From Bifidobacterium sp. B4142 (GTDB lineage Bacteria; Actinomycetota; Actinomycetes; Actinomycetales; Bifidobacteriaceae): 64,000 nucleotides of DNA. The notes under the pieces are model-generated. The model made no database searches. It was not told where the DNA came from and worked only from the letters and a program-made list of their open reading frames with translations. Both the position numbers and the translations under genes were made by a program. Location of the stretch: positions 310,001 to 374,000 of the forward strand of contig NZ_JAFNMJ010000001.1 of assembly GCF_026537325.1 (NCBI RefSeq), in the 5' to 3' direction. Positions within the stretch are counted from its first letter, which is position 1. Every line of letters starts with the position of its first letter. This document shows, piece after piece, positions 55,243 to 64,000 of the stretch.

Positions 55243-56127
55243 TCAGCGCCTTGGTGTCTGCAGCAGGGCTGACGATGTGGCTGGGTAGCCGAGGTCCATG
55301 GCCATTGACAGGTGGGCTACGATTACGTCAACCAGGGCCGATGTGGCCTCCTGGCGGCTTGTCGCGTTCTGGCTGGCATTAGTCCGTATCGTGCCTGAGG
55401 AGCCGTTCAGTTTTCTCCCTACGGTCAGAAGAGTCCGGGCTGTATCCATCTCGATCAGGGCAGGGGTGGGGGCCTGTATTCCGTTGACGGGGTCGGTGCA
55501 TTCATCGGGGTGGGCCAGCAGATCGGTGGTGGGATAGACGCCCTGCCGGGGATCGTGCTTGGCATTACCGACCAGAATTTGCGCCGCAGCGGTGTGTGCA
55601 TCGGCTAGGGTTAGCATCCATGCGGCATCCGTCTTGCGGGCCGCGAGGACCGAGAGCTCGAAGCCGGAACGGTCTTCGCCGGTGATGGCCTGATCGGCCA
55701 ATTCGGCGGGCAGCGCCTTGGCCAGCGGATCCAGCCGCTGCACAGCTTGGACCAGTCTGAGCGTATTCTTTTGGCGGTCGGCCTGTTCGCCGTCCTGGGA
55801 GGCCGTCAAAGCCTGGGCTGCGTGTACCGTGGCTTCGTCCAGGCGCGCGGGACAATCGCGGGCCGTCTGAACCCAGGCCTGGGCTCGGCTGTCTGCCTGA
55901 TCTTTTTGAAGCCGTTCCGACTGCCGGGCTTGCGTCCACGCCTGCTCGCAGGCTGTGGGGCGGAGATTGTCGGGGTCGTGCTGGCTGACATGAACCGCTG
56001 AGGGTGCGCATCCTGCGATGGTGACGGCCAGCAGCAGTACACCGATACCGGCTATCATCCGTCGTGCCAGGATCGCTGGCCTACGACTCGCCCACCCTTG
56101 GTATTCAGGAACCGGCTGTGTCTGCAT
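55243..56127 (-). CDS. Predicted lipoprotein of unknown function
   Basis: The 294-residue product is not recognised. A charged N-terminus, a hydrophobic stretch (about 25-37) and IAGC at about residue 40 form a lipoprotein signal, so the mature protein should be anchored outside the cytoplasmic membrane. The mature part is mainly Ala/Gln-rich and helical, without a catalytic motif, and has four to five Cys that could form disulfides. The ATG at 56127 has a poor ribosome site, and an in-frame ATG at 56058 would still leave a signal. It is divergent from nusA, where rimP often lies in other actinobacteria, and shows no RimP similarity. Confidence 0.65.
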   Translation of the reverse strand: MQTQPVPEYQGWASRRPAILARRMIAGIGVLLLAVTIAGCAPSAVHVSQHDPDNLRPTACEQAWTQARQSERLQKDQADSRAQAWVQTARDCPARLDEATVHAAQALTASQDGEQADRQKNTLRLVQAVQRLDPLAKALPAELADQAITGEDRSGFELSVLAARKTDAAWMLTLADAHTAAAQILVGNAKHDPRQGVYPTTDLLAHPDECTDPVNGIQAPTPALIEMDTARTLLTVGRKLNGSSGTIRTNASQNATSRQEATSALVDVIVAHLSMAMDLGYPATSSALLQTPRR

Positions 56128-56198
56128 GAAAGGCTAGAATAGTAGGCATTGCAGACTAAAAGAAGCGCGGCCTGAATAACTTCATAGGAGGTCTTGAC

Positions 56199-57257
56199 AT
56201 GGAACTGGACCTGGCTGAAATTCATCAGCTGGCACACGAACAAGGGATTGATGCCGAGACCTTGGATCAAGCACTGAGCGAGGCTCTTCTTCTGGCCTAC
56301 CAGAAGTCGCCTCACGCAGCCAAACATGCACGGGTGGAGCTGGACGAACGTGCGGGTACTTTTACCATCTGGGCACAGGACGAGATCGCTCGAGAGTCCA
56401 CCCCAGAAGAGCCTGAACCGGGATATGATCTGGGCGAGGAATACGACGACACACCGAAGGACTTCGATCGACTGGCGGCCTCGACGGCCCGCCAGGTCAT
56501 CCGCCAGCTCTTCCGCCAGGCCGATGACGAGCGGGTCTTCGGGGCTTTCTCGGGTCAGAAGGGCCATCTGATCACCGGAGTCGTGCAGCAGGATGCCAGC
56601 GATCTTGGCAATGTGCATGTGGCTGTAGATAATGTCGAGGCCATTCTGCCCCGCCGCGAGCAGGTGCCTGGAGAGCATTACCGGCACGGCCAGCGGATTC
56701 GCGTCTACGTGGTCAATGTCTCCCGTGGGCTCAAGGGGCCGGAAATCATCGTGTCGCGTTCCCACCCGGAGCTGGTTCGCCGCCTCTTTGAGCGGGAGGT
56801 GCCTGAGCTGGTCTCCGGTGCGGTCTCCATCATGGCCATTGCTCGTGAAGCCGGGGCCAGAACCAAGATCGCGGTCCGTGCCAACACCAAGGGGGTCAAT
56901 CCCAAGGGCGCGCTGATCGGCCCGGCGGGCGCTCGCGTCCGTGCCGTCATGGAGAATCTTGGACCTGAGAAGATCGACATTGTGGACTGGTCCAAGGATC
57001 CTGCCGAGTTTGTGGCTGCGGCCTTGTCTCCGGCTGTGGTCCGCCAGGTGCAGATCGTCAGCGAGTCCAACCGCACGGCCATTGCCTTCATCAAGGACGC
57101 CCAGCTCTCCCTGGCCATTGGCAAAGAGGGCCAGAATGCCCGTCTGGCCGCCAAGCTGACCGGCTGGAAGATTGGCATCGAGTCCGAGGAGGCCCACCAG
57201 CAAAAATTGCGTGAGCTGCAGGCGCAAACGGCTTCGGCTGCTGGAGAAGACGCCTGA
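56199..57257 (+). CDS. nusA: Transcription termination/antitermination factor NusA
   Basis: NusA binds RNA polymerase and modulates pausing, termination and antitermination. The 352-residue product has the N-terminal polymerase-binding domain (about 1-135), an S1 domain (about 125-200), and two KH domains with RVRAVMENLGPEKIDIVDW and ISLAIGKEGQNARLAAKLTGWKIGI-type motifs. It lacks the C-terminal acidic repeats of E. coli NusA, as usual in actinobacteria. AGGAGGT precedes the ATG. It heads the nusA-infB-rbfA-truB-ribF block; no ylxR lies between nusA and infB. Confidence 0.96.
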   Translation: MELDLAEIHQLAHEQGIDAETLDQALSEALLLAYQKSPHAAKHARVELDERAGTFTIWAQDEIARESTPEEPEPGYDLGEEYDDTPKDFDRLAASTARQVIRQLFRQADDERVFGAFSGQKGHLITGVVQQDASDLGNVHVAVDNVEAILPRREQVPGEHYRHGQRIRVYVVNVSRGLKGPEIIVSRSHPELVRRLFEREVPELVSGAVSIMAIAREAGARTKIAVRANTKGVNPKGALIGPAGARVRAVMENLGPEKIDIVDWSKDPAEFVAAALSPAVVRQVQIVSESNRTAIAFIKDAQLSLAIGKEGQNARLAAKLTGWKIGIESEEAHQQKLRELQAQTASAAGEDA

Positions 57258-57440
57258 GAGCAAACATCCGACGACGCGAGTATGCTGGACCCAGTATTCC
57301 GAGTCCGGTGGTTCATGCCGTCGGCCCCGGCACAGAGACGAGGTAACACGATCATGGTCGCACGATGAGACAGGATATGTTCGCCGTCATCAAAGAGTGA
57401 TCGCGCCGGTCATACGCGCGGTCCGGTAAGGAGAAAGTAA

Positions 57441-60212
57441 GTGCCCAAAGCACGCGTGTATGAGCTGGCCAAGGAATTTGGCGTAGACAGCAAGACTGTT
57501 CTGGCGAAATTGAAGGACATGGGCGAGTTCGTCAAGTCCGCATCCTCTACTGTCGAGGCCCCTGTGGTTCGTCGACTCAAGAACGCTTTCCCTCAGAAGG
57601 GACAGGGCGACGCTGGTCAGGCCGCTGCACGAAATGCCCGCCCCGGCAGCCCTAATCATGGAGGCGGCCAGGGTCTGCATGGCCGTTCGCAGTCCGGCGG
57701 CACCCAGCAGTCCACACCTGGGCCCAAGCCCGGACAGAACCACCGGCCCTCGGACGACGGCGAGGCGCCACGGGGTCAGCAGCGTCCTGGTGGCCGCTTC
57801 CCCAAGCCCGGTGCCTCCCAGGGCAGCCGCAACGAGCATGAGCGACGCAACCAGTCCCGTGGGCCCAAGCCTTCAGCCATGGGCAGGCCCGGCCCCCAGG
57901 GCTCGCGCAGCAACGGTCGTTCCGGCGGTTCCAACGCTGCGGCGATGCGGCATGGCGCAAGGCCGGGGGCATCCACGCCTCGTCCAGGCAACAATCCTTT
58001 CAGCCGCAAACAGGGGATGAAGGCCCCTATGCCTTCGGACATTCCCAGGCCGCATCCTATGGCCAGGCCAACCGTCAACGACTCCCGCAGGGGCCGGGGT
58101 GGATTCCGCAACGGTCGTGGTGGCCGATCCGGACAGGGTGCCCGTCCAGGGCAGTGGGGCCATAGCCGTCCAGGTCAGCAGACACATCAGGGCGGCGGCG
58201 GTCGTTTCGGCGGCGCTTCGTCGGCGCCCTCAGGCGGCTTCCGCGGCGGTTCAGGCCGTGGTGGTCGCGGTCGCGGCGGCGCTGCTGGAGCATTCGGTCG
58301 CCAGGGAGGCAAGTCCTCCAAGGCCCGCAAGAATCGGATGGCCAAGAGGCATGAATTCCAGGAGATGAAGGCACCCGTCATCGGCGGTGTGCGCATCCCC
58401 GCGGGCAATGGACGTACCGTCAAACTTCGTCAGGGCGCGACCTTGGCTGACCTGGCCGACAAGATCAATGTCAACCCTGCTGCCTTGGTCACGGTGCTCT
58501 TCCACCTGGGCGAGATGGCTACGGCCACCCAGTCCCTGGATGAGGCCACATTCCAGATTCTGGGCGACGAGATCGGGTGGAAGATCCGCATCGTCTCCGC
58601 CGAGGAGGAGGACAAGGAGCTCCTTCAGCAGTTCGACATCAACCTGGACGAAGAACGTGAGGACCAGGATGACAAGAACCTGCAGCCCAGGCCCCCGGTG
58701 GTCACGGTCATGGGCCATGTCGACCACGGCAAGACCCGGCTGCTGGACACCATTCGCAAGACCAACACGACCACCAAGGAGGCTGGGGGCATCACCCAGC
58801 GCATCGGGGCCTACCAGGCCACAGTCACCCTGGACGGGGAGGATCGCAAGATCACCTTCCTGGACACCCCTGGCCACGAGGCCTTTACGGCCATGCGTGC
58901 CCGTGGTGCTGAGCTGACCGATGTGGCTATCCTGGTGGTGGCTGCGGACGACGGCGTTATGCCGCAGACCGTGGAGGCCATCAACCATGCACAGGCCGCC
59001 CATGTACCCATCGTGGTGGCTGTCAACAAGATTGATGTCGAGGGAGCCAACCCCCAGAAGGTGCGTGGCCAGCTGACTGAGTTCGGGCTGGTATCCGAAG
59101 AGTACGGTGGCGACACCATGTTCGTCGACATCTCTGCCAAGCTGGGCACCAATGTGGACAAGCTCCTGGAGGCCGTCCTGCTGACTGCCGATGCAGACCT
59201 TGACCTTCGGGCCAACCCTGACATGGACGCTCGCGGCGCCACGGTCGAGGCCCGTCTGGACAAGGGACGTGGAGCTGTGGCCACTGTGCTGGTCCAGCAG
59301 GGGACCTTGCATGTGGGCGATGCCATTGTGGCTGGATCGGCCTATGGCCGTGTGCGCGCCATGCTGGACGAGAACGGCCGGCAGATGGATGCTGCCGGTC
59401 CTTCCACGCCCGTCCAGGTGCTGGGTCTTACCTCGGTGCCTACCGCCGGCGACCTCTTCCTGGTCGCTCCCGACGACCGCACTGCTCGTCAGATTGCCGA
59501 GAAGCGTGAGGCTTCGGCCCGTGCCGCCCAGCTTGCCAAGCGCCGCAAGGTGGTCTCTCTGGAGAGCCTGAAGGAGCAGTTCGCCAAGTCCGAGGTGGAT
59601 ATGCTCAACATTGTCATCAAGGGCGACTCCTCCGGCTCGGTCGAGGCCCTGGAAGACTCCCTGATGAAGATCGAGGTCTCCGACGAGGTCGGGATCCAGG
59701 TCATCCACCGGGGCGTGGGCGCTATCACCCAGAACGATGTCAACCTGGCTACGGTCGACAAGGCCGTCATCATCGGCTTCAACGTCCGGCCCAACAGGCA
59801 GGTCCAGGACCTGGCCGACCGCGAGGGTGTGGAGATCAAGTACTACTCGGTCATCTACAATGCCATCGAAGACATCGAGGCTGCGCTCAAGGGCATGCTC
59901 AAGCCGGAGTACGAGGAGGTCACCACCTCCCACTCCGAGATCCGCGAGATCTTCCGCTCCTCCAAGTTCGGCAACATCGCGGGCGTCATGGTCCAGGACG
60001 GCACCGTCAAGCGGGGCACCAAGGCTCGCATTGCCCGCAACGGGGTGGTCACCATCAACGACCTGGAGATCTCCTCCCTGCGTCGGTTCAAGGACGACGT
60101 CAACGAGGTGTCCGAAGGCTACGAGGCTGGTATCAACCTGGGCTCCTTCAACGACATCGAGGTGGGCGACATCATCGAGACCTACGAGATGCAGGAAGTG
60201 GAACGTAAGTAG
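57441..60212 (+). CDS. infB: Translation initiation factor IF-2
   Basis: IF-2 is the GTPase that brings fMet-tRNA to the ribosome. The 923-residue product has an IF2-N domain (about 1-50), then about 270 residues that are mainly Gly, Arg, Pro, Ser and Gln with RGG and GRGG repeats. A second IF2-N domain follows, and the G domain has GHVDHGKT at 425-432, DTPGHE and NKID. The C-terminal domains are complete. The start is GTG with AAGGAGAAA upstream. The RGG-rich linker is typical of actinobacterial IF-2 but long. Confidence 0.97.
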   Translation: MPKARVYELAKEFGVDSKTVLAKLKDMGEFVKSASSTVEAPVVRRLKNAFPQKGQGDAGQAAARNARPGSPNHGGGQGLHGRSQSGGTQQSTPGPKPGQNHRPSDDGEAPRGQQRPGGRFPKPGASQGSRNEHERRNQSRGPKPSAMGRPGPQGSRSNGRSGGSNAAAMRHGARPGASTPRPGNNPFSRKQGMKAPMPSDIPRPHPMARPTVNDSRRGRGGFRNGRGGRSGQGARPGQWGHSRPGQQTHQGGGGRFGGASSAPSGGFRGGSGRGGRGRGGAAGAFGRQGGKSSKARKNRMAKRHEFQEMKAPVIGGVRIPAGNGRTVKLRQGATLADLADKINVNPAALVTVLFHLGEMATATQSLDEATFQILGDEIGWKIRIVSAEEEDKELLQQFDINLDEEREDQDDKNLQPRPPVVTVMGHVDHGKTRLLDTIRKTNTTTKEAGGITQRIGAYQATVTLDGEDRKITFLDTPGHEAFTAMRARGAELTDVAILVVAADDGVMPQTVEAINHAQAAHVPIVVAVNKIDVEGANPQKVRGQLTEFGLVSEEYGGDTMFVDISAKLGTNVDKLLEAVLLTADADLDLRANPDMDARGATVEARLDKGRGAVATVLVQQGTLHVGDAIVAGSAYGRVRAMLDENGRQMDAAGPSTPVQVLGLTSVPTAGDLFLVAPDDRTARQIAEKREASARAAQLAKRRKVVSLESLKEQFAKSEVDMLNIVIKGDSSGSVEALEDSLMKIEVSDEVGIQVIHRGVGAITQNDVNLATVDKAVIIGFNVRPNRQVQDLADREGVEIKYYSVIYNAIEDIEAALKGMLKPEYEEVTTSHSEIREIFRSSKFGNIAGVMVQDGTVKRGTKARIARNGVVTINDLEISSLRRFKDDVNEVSEGYEAGINLGSFNDIEVGDIIETYEMQEVERK

Positions 60213-60341
60213 GACCTGTCGACCATCCGACCACATGTCGGAGGGTCCATGGCGATCCGCCCCGGTCCGGGTACTTCCCGGCCGGGGCGGATGTCCATGA
60301 ATGCAAAGATTGGTCATGGACGGTTCGAGAAAGGAATCATG

Positions 60342-60845
60342 ATGGCTGGAAATCCCCGCGCTGTACGCATAGCAGCCCTGATACAACGGGTTGTGGCCTC
60401 TGCGCTGGAGTCCCAGATGCACGACAAGCGCCTGGCAGGGGTCACCGTCACTGAGGTTCGGGTCACCAACGATCTGCAGATAGCCAAGATCTACTGGACT
60501 CAGCTGGGCCGGTCCGGACACGAGGCCGGGGAACGCAAGCGTGCACAGCAGGCTCTGAGGCAGGCCTCCGGCAGGCTGCGCACCCTTGTCGGTGCTCGGG
60601 CCGGTCTGCGGCTGACGCCTACCTTGCGCTTCATCTACGATGAGGTGCCTGCCGAGGCTACCGAGATTGAGGATGTGCTGACCGCGGCCCGTCATCGGGA
60701 CGAGGCCATGGCCAAGGCGCGAGTCAATGCCAGCTATGCTGGCGACCCCGATCCATATAGGCATGACGATGAAGAAAAGACCGATGAGTCAGGCTCCGTC
60801 CCTGACGAACCTGCGGCAGGGGATGCGGATGAAGCCGACCGCTGA
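60342..60845 (+). CDS. rbfA: 30S ribosome-binding factor A
   Basis: RbfA is a KH-fold factor for late maturation of the 16S 5' end. The 167-residue product has NPRAVRIAALIQRVVASALE, VTVTEVRVTNDLQIAKIYW and TPTLRFIYDEVPAEATEIEDVL. An acidic tail of about 40 residues follows. The start at 60342 (or the ATG three bases earlier) follows AAGGA. An upstream reading from 60249 has no similarity. Its end overlaps truB. Confidence 0.94.
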   Translation: MAGNPRAVRIAALIQRVVASALESQMHDKRLAGVTVTEVRVTNDLQIAKIYWTQLGRSGHEAGERKRAQQALRQASGRLRTLVGARAGLRLTPTLRFIYDEVPAEATEIEDVLTAARHRDEAMAKARVNASYAGDPDPYRHDDEEKTDESGSVPDEPAAGDADEADR

Positions 60846-61887
60846 GTCGTCGGACGTGATGGATTCTGGCCATGATGAACCGACCTCGGGCATCATCCTT
60901 GTTGACAAGCCGAGCGGTGTAACCAGCCATGATGTGGTGGCAGCCGTCCGCTCTGGCCTTGGCATGCGTCGCGTGGGCCATGCCGGGACCTTGGATCCTA
61001 TGGCTACTGGCCTCCTGGTCGTAGGGTTCGGCCAGGCTACGCGGCTGCTGACGGTCATCGTCGGCCATGACAAAACCTACCGTGCCACCATGCGCCTGGG
61101 ACTGGGCACCACCACGGACGATGCGGACGGGGATTTGCTGCCGGCGCGTCCTGGAGCTGCGCAGAAGGTGGACGAACTGACAGCCCAGGGTCTGCAGGAT
61201 TTGATTGACCATTGCTTCACCGGCTGGATCGACCAGGTGCCTGATGCCTTCTCCGCCATCAAGGTCAAGGGCAGACGGGCCTATGACCTGGCTCGCGCAG
61301 GCCAGGAGGTCAGGCTGGAGCCCCGCCGCATTCGGATCGTATCCTTCCGTCTGCTTGGTTTTCGCCGTGTAGATCTGCCCGACCAGGGCGCCAGGGTGGT
61401 CGATGCGGATGTGGAGGTGACCTGCTCCAGTGGCACCTACATCAGGGCCCTGGCTCGTGACCTGGGCGAGCGGCTGGATCTGGGCGGCTACCTGATCGCC
61501 CTAAGAAGGGTTCGTGTGGGCCCGTTCGACTTGGAGGATCCCGACCTGGCGTCCAGGGTTTTGGGCGGTCAGGTGGTCCCTCACACCTACCGGAACCGAC
61601 AAGGTCAGACGGTTGTTCACAGTCGTATGGTTCCGGACCGCGACCGGCAGGGGATGTTGGATGGCTCTCTAAGTCTGGCGCAGGCGGCACGCATGAGCAT
61701 GCCTGTCCTGAACCTGGATGCCAATCAGGCAGCCAGGGTGGCTAACGGAGGATTTTTGGATCTGCCTGTCGCCGGGCCCACGGCCGCCCTGGCCGGACCT
61801 GAGGGCAGGCAACGCTTGGCTGCCATCCTAGCGCCCAGTTCACGAGGCGGGGCCAAGCCGGATGCGGTCTTCCACCCCGAGGCCTGA
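60829..61887 (+). CDS. truB: tRNA pseudouridine(55) synthase
   Basis: TruB makes the universal pseudouridine 55 in the T loop. With the ATG at 60829 it has 352 residues and the family motifs GIILVDKPSGVTSHDVV, GHAGTLDPMATGLL with the catalytic Asp, and SSGTYIRALARDLG. Another in-frame ATG at 60823 is possible, while starts further upstream fall inside rbfA. A C-terminal extension of about 50 residues exceeds the E. coli form, as in other actinobacteria. The gene overlaps the rbfA end by 17 bases. Confidence 0.93.
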   Translation: MKPTAESSDVMDSGHDEPTSGIILVDKPSGVTSHDVVAAVRSGLGMRRVGHAGTLDPMATGLLVVGFGQATRLLTVIVGHDKTYRATMRLGLGTTTDDADGDLLPARPGAAQKVDELTAQGLQDLIDHCFTGWIDQVPDAFSAIKVKGRRAYDLARAGQEVRLEPRRIRIVSFRLLGFRRVDLPDQGARVVDADVEVTCSSGTYIRALARDLGERLDLGGYLIALRRVRVGPFDLEDPDLASRVLGGQVVPHTYRNRQGQTVVHSRMVPDRDRQGMLDGSLSLAQAARMSMPVLNLDANQAARVANGGFLDLPVAGPTAALAGPEGRQRLAAILAPSSRGGAKPDAVFHPEA

Positions 61888-62006
61888 GTGTGCAGGCTCG
61901 GATTTAGCCCAAGGGTCTTGTCAGGGTGCGACGGCGGGAATACAGTGCTTAAGGAATTATCGGTGCCCGGGTTCGGGGGCCGCCATGACTAAGTGATGGG
62001 AAGCGG

Positions 62007-63140
62007 ATGAAGGTCAGCCAGGTCAGCCCGGATGAGTCGGGAATCGTCAGGTGGCCGGGAACCTTGGGGACCCGGCCCAGCGTGGTCACTATCGGTGTCT
62101 TCGATGGCATGCATCGGGGTCATCAGGCCCTCCTGCGCCGGGTGGTAGAGTTCGCTGCCAAGGGCCAGGATTGGCCTATGGCTCTGGTCTTCGACCCCAG
62201 TCCCAAACTGGTCCACAGCTATGCTGACAGCCATGACATGACTGAACCATCTTTAAGCCTGGTTCACCATGACCCTGACCAGATCATGCCGCTAGATGAG
62301 CGCTTGCGGCTGATGGCCCAGCTGGGGCTGGAACAGGCTGTGGTGGTGCGGTACACGCTGGCCTTCGCTGCCAAATCCTATCGGTTCTTCCTCAAGCAGC
62401 TTACCGAACAGCTGGCCATGCGCACGTTGGTCCTGGGCCGCGATGCGCAGATGGGCGCAGGGCGAATCGGCGATATCAAGGCCATTGGCGACCTGGCGGA
62501 CACAGGACTGTTCGATTTGGAAGTCGTGGACGACCAGGGTCCAGGCGATTGCACCCTGCCTAACGCTGACAGCCTGGAGCGACATCGGGCAAGAGCCTGG
62601 AGCAGCTCCCACCTTCGGCAGTTGATCCTTGACGGCGATGTGGATGCGGCCCTGGATATTCTGGGCCGGCCGCACATGGTCCAAGGCACGGTGGTCCATG
62701 GGGAGCAGCGTGGTCGCCGCTTGGGCTTCCCGACTGCCAACCTTGCTCCCGACAGCCAGGGGATGATGCCCGCAGATGGAGTCTATGCAGGCTGGTTGGT
62801 CGACCTGGGTCTGCCTACGGATCCCATGGCGACCTCGGAGTGCCGGGAGGGTCGGCTGGCTCAGGGCTCGCCTTGGCGGATGCCCGCCGCCATCTCCATC
62901 GGCACCAAGGAGACCTTCCTGGCCCCAGGCGAGCAGATGCCGAGAATCCTGGAGGCCAATGCCGTCCGGCCGGATTGGGTGGACCTGTACGGTCACCGGG
63001 TACGAGTGGAGTTCCTCAGCCGTCTGCGCGGTCAGAGACGGTATGCGGGCGAGGAGCCGCTCAAACGACAGCTGGTCTTGGACGCCGATCGCACCCTGGA
63101 GCTGACCAAGGCTTCAGGAAAGGTGTTTTCCGCCAATTGA
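62007..63140 (+). CDS. ribF: Bifunctional riboflavin kinase/FMN adenylyltransferase
   Basis: RibF converts riboflavin to FMN and then FAD. The 377-residue product has the nucleotidyltransferase GVFDGMHRGHQALL with the HxGH-type motif (about 30-43) and a C-terminal kinase domain (about 225-370) with GRRLGFPTANLAPD and GVYAGW. Its length exceeds the usual 310-330 because of a Ser/Glu-rich insert around residues 185-200 and another before the AISIGTKETF segment. GGGAAGCGG precedes the ATG. No FMN riboswitch is visible upstream. Confidence 0.94.
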   Translation: MKVSQVSPDESGIVRWPGTLGTRPSVVTIGVFDGMHRGHQALLRRVVEFAAKGQDWPMALVFDPSPKLVHSYADSHDMTEPSLSLVHHDPDQIMPLDERLRLMAQLGLEQAVVVRYTLAFAAKSYRFFLKQLTEQLAMRTLVLGRDAQMGAGRIGDIKAIGDLADTGLFDLEVVDDQGPGDCTLPNADSLERHRARAWSSSHLRQLILDGDVDAALDILGRPHMVQGTVVHGEQRGRRLGFPTANLAPDSQGMMPADGVYAGWLVDLGLPTDPMATSECREGRLAQGSPWRMPAAISIGTKETFLAPGEQMPRILEANAVRPDWVDLYGHRVRVEFLSRLRGQRRYAGEEPLKRQLVLDADRTLELTKASGKVFSAN

Positions 63141-63161
63141 AAGCTGAAGGTACTCGGGAAC

Positions 63162-63929
63162 TCACAGCCCTCGGAAGTGGCTGAAGAACTCCCTGGTGCG
63201 CGGATTCTCCGACTCGTCCATCACCTCTTGCGGCGTTCCGTTCTCAGCGATGACACCGTCCAGCAGCAGAACCACTCGGTTGGCTGCGTGATGGGCGAAA
63301 CTCATTTCGTGGGTGGCCATGAGTATGGTGGTGCCACCGGCAGTCAGCTCCGAGACCATGGCCAGGACCTCGCCCACCAGCATGGGGTCCAAGGCTGAGG
63401 TGATCTCATCCAGCAGGAGTAGTTCCGGGTCGGTCATCAGGGCCCGGACGATGGCCACCCGCTGCTGCTGGCCGCCGGAGAGCTGGTCGGGGTATGCTCC
63501 GGCCTTCTTCCTCATGCCGATCCGGTCCAGCAGTTCTAGGGCCCGCTCCCTGGCCTGGTCCTTGGGCATGCCGTGGACCTTGACGGCTCCCAGAGTCACA
63601 TTTTTCAGGACGTTCATGTGGGGGAAGAGGTTGAATTGTTGGAAGACCACGCCGATTCTGGCACGGCAGGCATCTTGGTCGATCCTGGGATCGGTGATGT
63701 CGGTGCCGCCCAGCCAGATCCTGCCGTCGTTGACGGTCTCCAGCAGGTTGATGCACTTCATCAGAGTGGACTTGCCTGACCCCGATGGGCCCAGCAGGGC
63801 CACGGTCTCATGAGGCATGATGGTCATGGAGATGCCGCGCAGAACCTTGTTGCCCCCAGGGTAGGTCTTACGTACATCCTCCAAACGGAGCACTGGCTGA
63901 TCCTGATCGGCGCCTGCCTGTTCGCTCAT
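63162..63929 (-). CDS. Polar amino-acid ABC transporter ATPase (GlnQ-like)
   Basis: The 255-residue product is a complete ABC ATPase of the glutamine/glutamate/histidine group. It has Walker A GPSGSGKST (about 49-57), QFNLFPHMNVLKNVTLG (the Q-loop), LSGGQQQRVAIVRALMTDPELLLLDEITSALDP with an intact signature and Walker B, and the H-loop in MATHEMSFAHH. The Walker B has ITSALD where most members have PTSALD. Its ATG overlaps the upstream permease stop by four bases. The remaining partners lie to the right of the window. Confidence 0.93.
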   Translation of the reverse strand: MSEQAGADQDQPVLRLEDVRKTYPGGNKVLRGISMTIMPHETVALLGPSGSGKSTLMKCINLLETVNDGRIWLGGTDITDPRIDQDACRARIGVVFQQFNLFPHMNVLKNVTLGAVKVHGMPKDQARERALELLDRIGMRKKAGAYPDQLSGGQQQRVAIVRALMTDPELLLLDEITSALDPMLVGEVLAMVSELTAGGTTILMATHEMSFAHHAANRVVLLLDGVIAENGTPQEVMDESENPRTREFFSHFRGL

Positions 63930-64000
63930 ACCATGCCTCCGCTCTGTTCGCGCTTGCGCAGCCGGTTGGAATACCAGTCGTTGAGAAGAATGAAGGGGAC
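63926..64000 (-). CDS. Amino-acid ABC permease, C-terminal fragment (runs off the window)
   Basis: Twenty-four codons and a stop are visible on the minus strand, ending YSNRLRKREQSGGMV. The basic segment after a hydrophobic stretch is typical of a HisM/GlnP-type permease C-terminus. The gene is cut by the right edge of the window, and its stop overlaps the ATPase start (ATGA), so the two are coupled. Confidence 0.8.
   Translation of the reverse strand, partial: VPFILLNDWYSNRLRKREQSGGMV

Noticed and set aside
57652-58423. Tandem repeat array in the infB gene
   Set aside because: The repetition reflects the Gly/Arg-rich linker of IF-2 and is coding; the units are irregular.
58251-60764. 837-codon open frame on the minus strand
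   Set aside because: It lies opposite infB, reads as low-complexity Gly/Leu/Asp/His sequence, and has no ribosome site or recognised domain. High-GC codon use on the real gene leaves stop-free antisense frames.

Overview
The window is high-GC DNA with bacterial gene packing. The gene content fits an actinobacterium of the genus Bifidobacterium: a bifunctional AdhE very like bifidobacterial AdhE, rpmG behind tRNA-Tyr/Thr/Met, an S10-spc-alpha ribosomal cluster without rpsD, a class Ib ribonucleotide reductase, and a nusA-infB-rbfA-truB-ribF block. Several ribosomal proteins carry long charged tails. The alpha-xylosidase locus suggests a plant-glycan-fed host gut, but the species cannot be fixed from sequence reading alone.

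Layout. 1-4005: nrdI-nrdE-nrdF (nrdH would lie just left of the window). 4122-4568: tRNA-Tyr, tRNA-Thr, tRNA-Met, rpmG and a terminator. 4729-12086, minus strand: a five-gene run encoding a zinc-type URO-D-fold methyltransferase-like protein, a LivK-type binding protein, a fused LivH-LivM permease, a fused LivG-LivF ATPase and O-acetylhomoserine sulfhydrylase. It has a structured leader and is the best candidate for an undescribed function. 12470-20119: murB, an APC amino-acid permease, ferredoxin, dapC, dinB, tRNA-Ser(GCT), yigZ and a repeat protein. 20140-21284: rplM-rpsI with promoter and terminator. 21607-24372: adhE behind a candidate Rex operator.

24657-35838: the S10 and spc ribosomal operons through secY, then adk. 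36895-42362: a heterodimeric ABC exporter pair and gdhA. 42575-43207: hsp20 with a HAIR (HspR) operator embedded in its promoter. 43392-47596: infA-rpmJ-rpsM-rpsK-rpoA-rplQ-truA, then tRNA-Ser(CGA). 47924-54810: LacI regulator, sugar ABC importer and GH31 alpha-xylosidase. 55243-63140: a lipoprotein gene divergent from nusA-infB-rbfA-truB-ribF. 63162-64000, minus strand: a polar amino-acid ABC ATPase and the end of its permease gene.

Most of the window is core translation and nucleotide metabolism. Accessory modules for organosulfur or amino-acid uptake, drug or lipid export, redox balance, heat shock and alpha-xyloside use sit between the core blocks. No rRNA, CRISPR array, insertion sequence or prophage gene was seen.
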